Assembly (NCBI RefSeq): GCF_016894345.1
Contig: NZ_CP069798.1
Span: forward strand, 1,819,385 to 1,883,384
From: Paralysiella testudinis
GTDB lineage: Bacteria; Pseudomonadota; Gammaproteobacteria; Burkholderiales; Neisseriaceae
Length of the DNA stretch: 64,000 bases
Reading direction: 5' to 3'
Part shown: in pieces, positions 62,725 through 64,000 of the stretch
Layout: each line of letters starts with the position of its first letter
How positions within the stretch are numbered: the stretch's first letter is position 1
Translations under genes and position numbers: made by a program
The notes under the pieces: model-generated
What the model was told of the DNA's origin: nothing
What the model saw: only the letters and a program-made list of their open reading frames with translations
The model's database searches: none

Positions 62725-62757
62725 AAAGGCTGCCTGAATGTTTTTCAGGCAGCCTTT
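62725..62757 (+). terminator. DUS inverted pair behind the rplY terminator
   Basis: AAAGGCTGCCTGAA and TTCAGGCAGCCTTT with a 5-nt loop, acting as a second hairpin. Confidence 0.6.
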
Positions 62758-62839
62758 AGACTTTATTCCCTAAGTAAAGCAACGTAAAATAAAGCGGTGG
62801 AGCGACTTATATTTAGAGATAGCAAACAAAGGATAAAAA

Positions 62840-64000
62840 ATGATGCAGGAACAATTAAACGCCGTGGTGTTGCCTAATGAGAACGGCTTTTTCGGTGCAC
62901 ATGGGGGCAAAATCGACCATCCGGGTTTGGCGGTGGCGATGGCGGAAATCGAGGCCGGTTTCCGCAGTATTATCGGCGATGCCGATTTTATTGCTGAAAT
63001 GAAGCGTTTGCAGCAAACCTATGTCGGCCGTCCCAGCCCGCTCTACCATGCCAAAACGCTGTCGCAGCGCGGTGCGCAAATTTATTTGAAGCGCGAAGAT
63101 TTGAACCATACCGGCGCGCACAAAATCAACCATTGTATTGGCGAAGCATTGTTGGCCAAAAAACTGGGCAAGAAAAAAGTGATTGCCGAAACCGGTGCCG
63201 GGCAGCATGGCGTGGCATTGGCCACGGCGGCGGCGCTGGTGGGGCTGGAGTGTGAAATCCACATGGGTGTGGTGGACATGGCCAAAGAGCATCCGAATGT
63301 GGCGCGCATGAAGATTTTGGGTGCCAAGCTGGTGCCGGTGTCGGCGGGGGCGGGCACCTTGAAAGAAGCGGTGGACAGCGCGTTTGGCGCCTATTTGCAG
63401 GATTTGCAGCACAGCATGTTTGCCATCGGCTCGGTGGTGGGGCCGGCACCTTATCCGGAATTGGTGGCCTATTTTCAATCGATTGTGGGACATGAGGCGC
63501 GCGCGCAGTTTCAAAGCCAATATGGCGGGCTGCCTGATGAAGTGGTGGCCTGTGTGGGCGGCGGCTCGAATGCGCTGGGGCTGTTTAATGCCTTTATCGA
63601 CGACTCGGCAGTAGCATTGGTGGGTGTGGAGCCGGCGGGTGAAGGGCTGGATACGCAACGCCATGCCGCCACGCTCACACTGGGCAAACCGGGTGTAATC
63701 CAAGGCTTCCATTGCTATTATCTGCAAGACGAAAACGGCAACCCGGCGGCGGTGCATTCGATTGCTTCCGGCTTGGATTATCCGGGTGTGGGGCCGCAGC
63801 ACTGCCATTTAAAAGACATTGGCCGCGCCCGCTATGAAACCGCCACCGATGCGGAAACCCTGGCCGCCTTTTTAACCTTATCGCGCGAAGAAGGCATTAT
63901 TCCGGCATTGGAGTCGGCTCACGCCATTGCCTACGCCTTGCGCCGTGCCGCACAACTGGATGGCAGCCAACGCTTGCTGGTGAATTTATCCGGCCGGGGT
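62840..64000 (+). CDS. trpB: tryptophan synthase beta chain-like PLP enzyme (3' end cut by window)
   Basis: 387 codons are visible with no stop, so perhaps a dozen residues are missing. TrpB motifs: HTGAHK with PLP Lys95, [10 protein letters not shown] with catalytic Glu117, [19 protein letters not shown], and the final NLSGRG. AAAGGATAAAAA precedes ATG 62840 (ATG 62843 is also possible). The COMM-domain part ([20 protein letters not shown] and [20 protein letters not shown]) differs clearly from E. coli TrpB, and no trpA is visible, so this could be a stand-alone paralogue rather than the main TrpB. Confidence 0.8.
   Translation, partial: MMQEQLNAVVLPNENGFFGAHGGKIDHPGLAVAMAEIEAGFRSIIGDADFIAEMKRLQQTYVGRPSPLYHAKTLSQRGAQIYLKREDLNHTGAHKINHCIGEALLAKKLGKKKVIAETGAGQHGVALATAAALVGLECEIHMGVVDMAKEHPNVARMKILGAKLVPVSAGAGTLKEAVDSAFGAYLQDLQHSMFAIGSVVGPAPYPELVAYFQSIVGHEARAQFQSQYGGLPDEVVACVGGGSNALGLFNAFIDDSAVALVGVEPAGEGLDTQRHAATLTLGKPGVIQGFHCYYLQDENGNPAAVHSIASGLDYPGVGPQHCHLKDIGRARYETATDAETLAAFLTLSREEGIIPALESAHAIAYALRRAAQLDGSQRLLVNLSGRG

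Overview
The window is chromosomal DNA of a member of the Neisseriaceae. About thirty copies of the 12-mer AGGCTGCCTGAA (the Simonsiella-type dialect of the neisserial DNA uptake sequence, DUS) lie between and inside the core genes, often as inverted pairs that double as terminators. Correia-like miniature elements (TATAGTGGATTAA ends) are also present, and the core gene order (TPR protein-lolB-ispE-tRNA-Gln-prs-rplY, lapA-lapB-pyrF, hpnD-hpnE) and protein sequences are neisserial. I cannot name the species.

Layout. 1-2 kb: the motor half of ftsK. 2.5-6.7 kb: an AT-rich, repeat-rich variable patch on the minus strand with unrecognised genes, a degenerate IS630-type insertion and a 7-bp microsatellite inside a reading frame. 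7.4-16.7 kb: core genes (hpnD, hpnE, an SDR, an ABC importer of the ABC_sub_bind type, rluE, rho, a DUF1841 gene). 16.84-17.20 kb: ssrA (tmRNA), tag ANDESYALAA.

17.16-46.25 kb: a genomic island of about 29 kb at the 3' end of ssrA, bounded by a 21-bp direct repeat with one mismatch. I found no DUS in it. It carries a Sel1/TPR-like gene, a minus-strand recombination module (HTH protein, large serine recombinase, DUF2924 protein, small protein), a stripped prophage block (decoration protein, major capsid protein E, head-tail joining-like proteins, holin-like proteins, endolysin) and a long plus-strand defence operon. The operon reads: HTH regulator, C5-cytosine methyltransferase, DrmD helicase, DrmMI adenine methyltransferase, a 595-aa unknown protein, a DUF262 protein, a HEPN protein with an intact R-x4-H motif, DrmA helicase, DrmB (DUF1998), DrmC (PLD) and a DUF262-HNH protein. 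This is a class 1 DISARM system with an added cytosine methylase, a translationally coupled three-gene insert between drmMI and drmA, and a GmrSD-like nuclease at its end. The last codons of that nuclease lie in the right attachment repeat. The insert and its likely abortive-infection or RNA-targeting role are the best candidate for something not yet described.

46.4-64 kb: a 0.9-kb non-coding stretch with two strong terminators (possible small RNAs), then core genes: a GAF-like gene, ribA, a Gcr-type membrane protein, lapA-lapB, a DMP19-like gene, a DUF6630-like gene, pyrF, a lysophospholipid acyltransferase, mutM, a TPR protein, lolB, ispE, two identical tRNA-Gln genes, prs, rplY and a nearly complete trpB-like gene cut by the window end.

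All family names come from motif reading and memory of the families. No database search was run.
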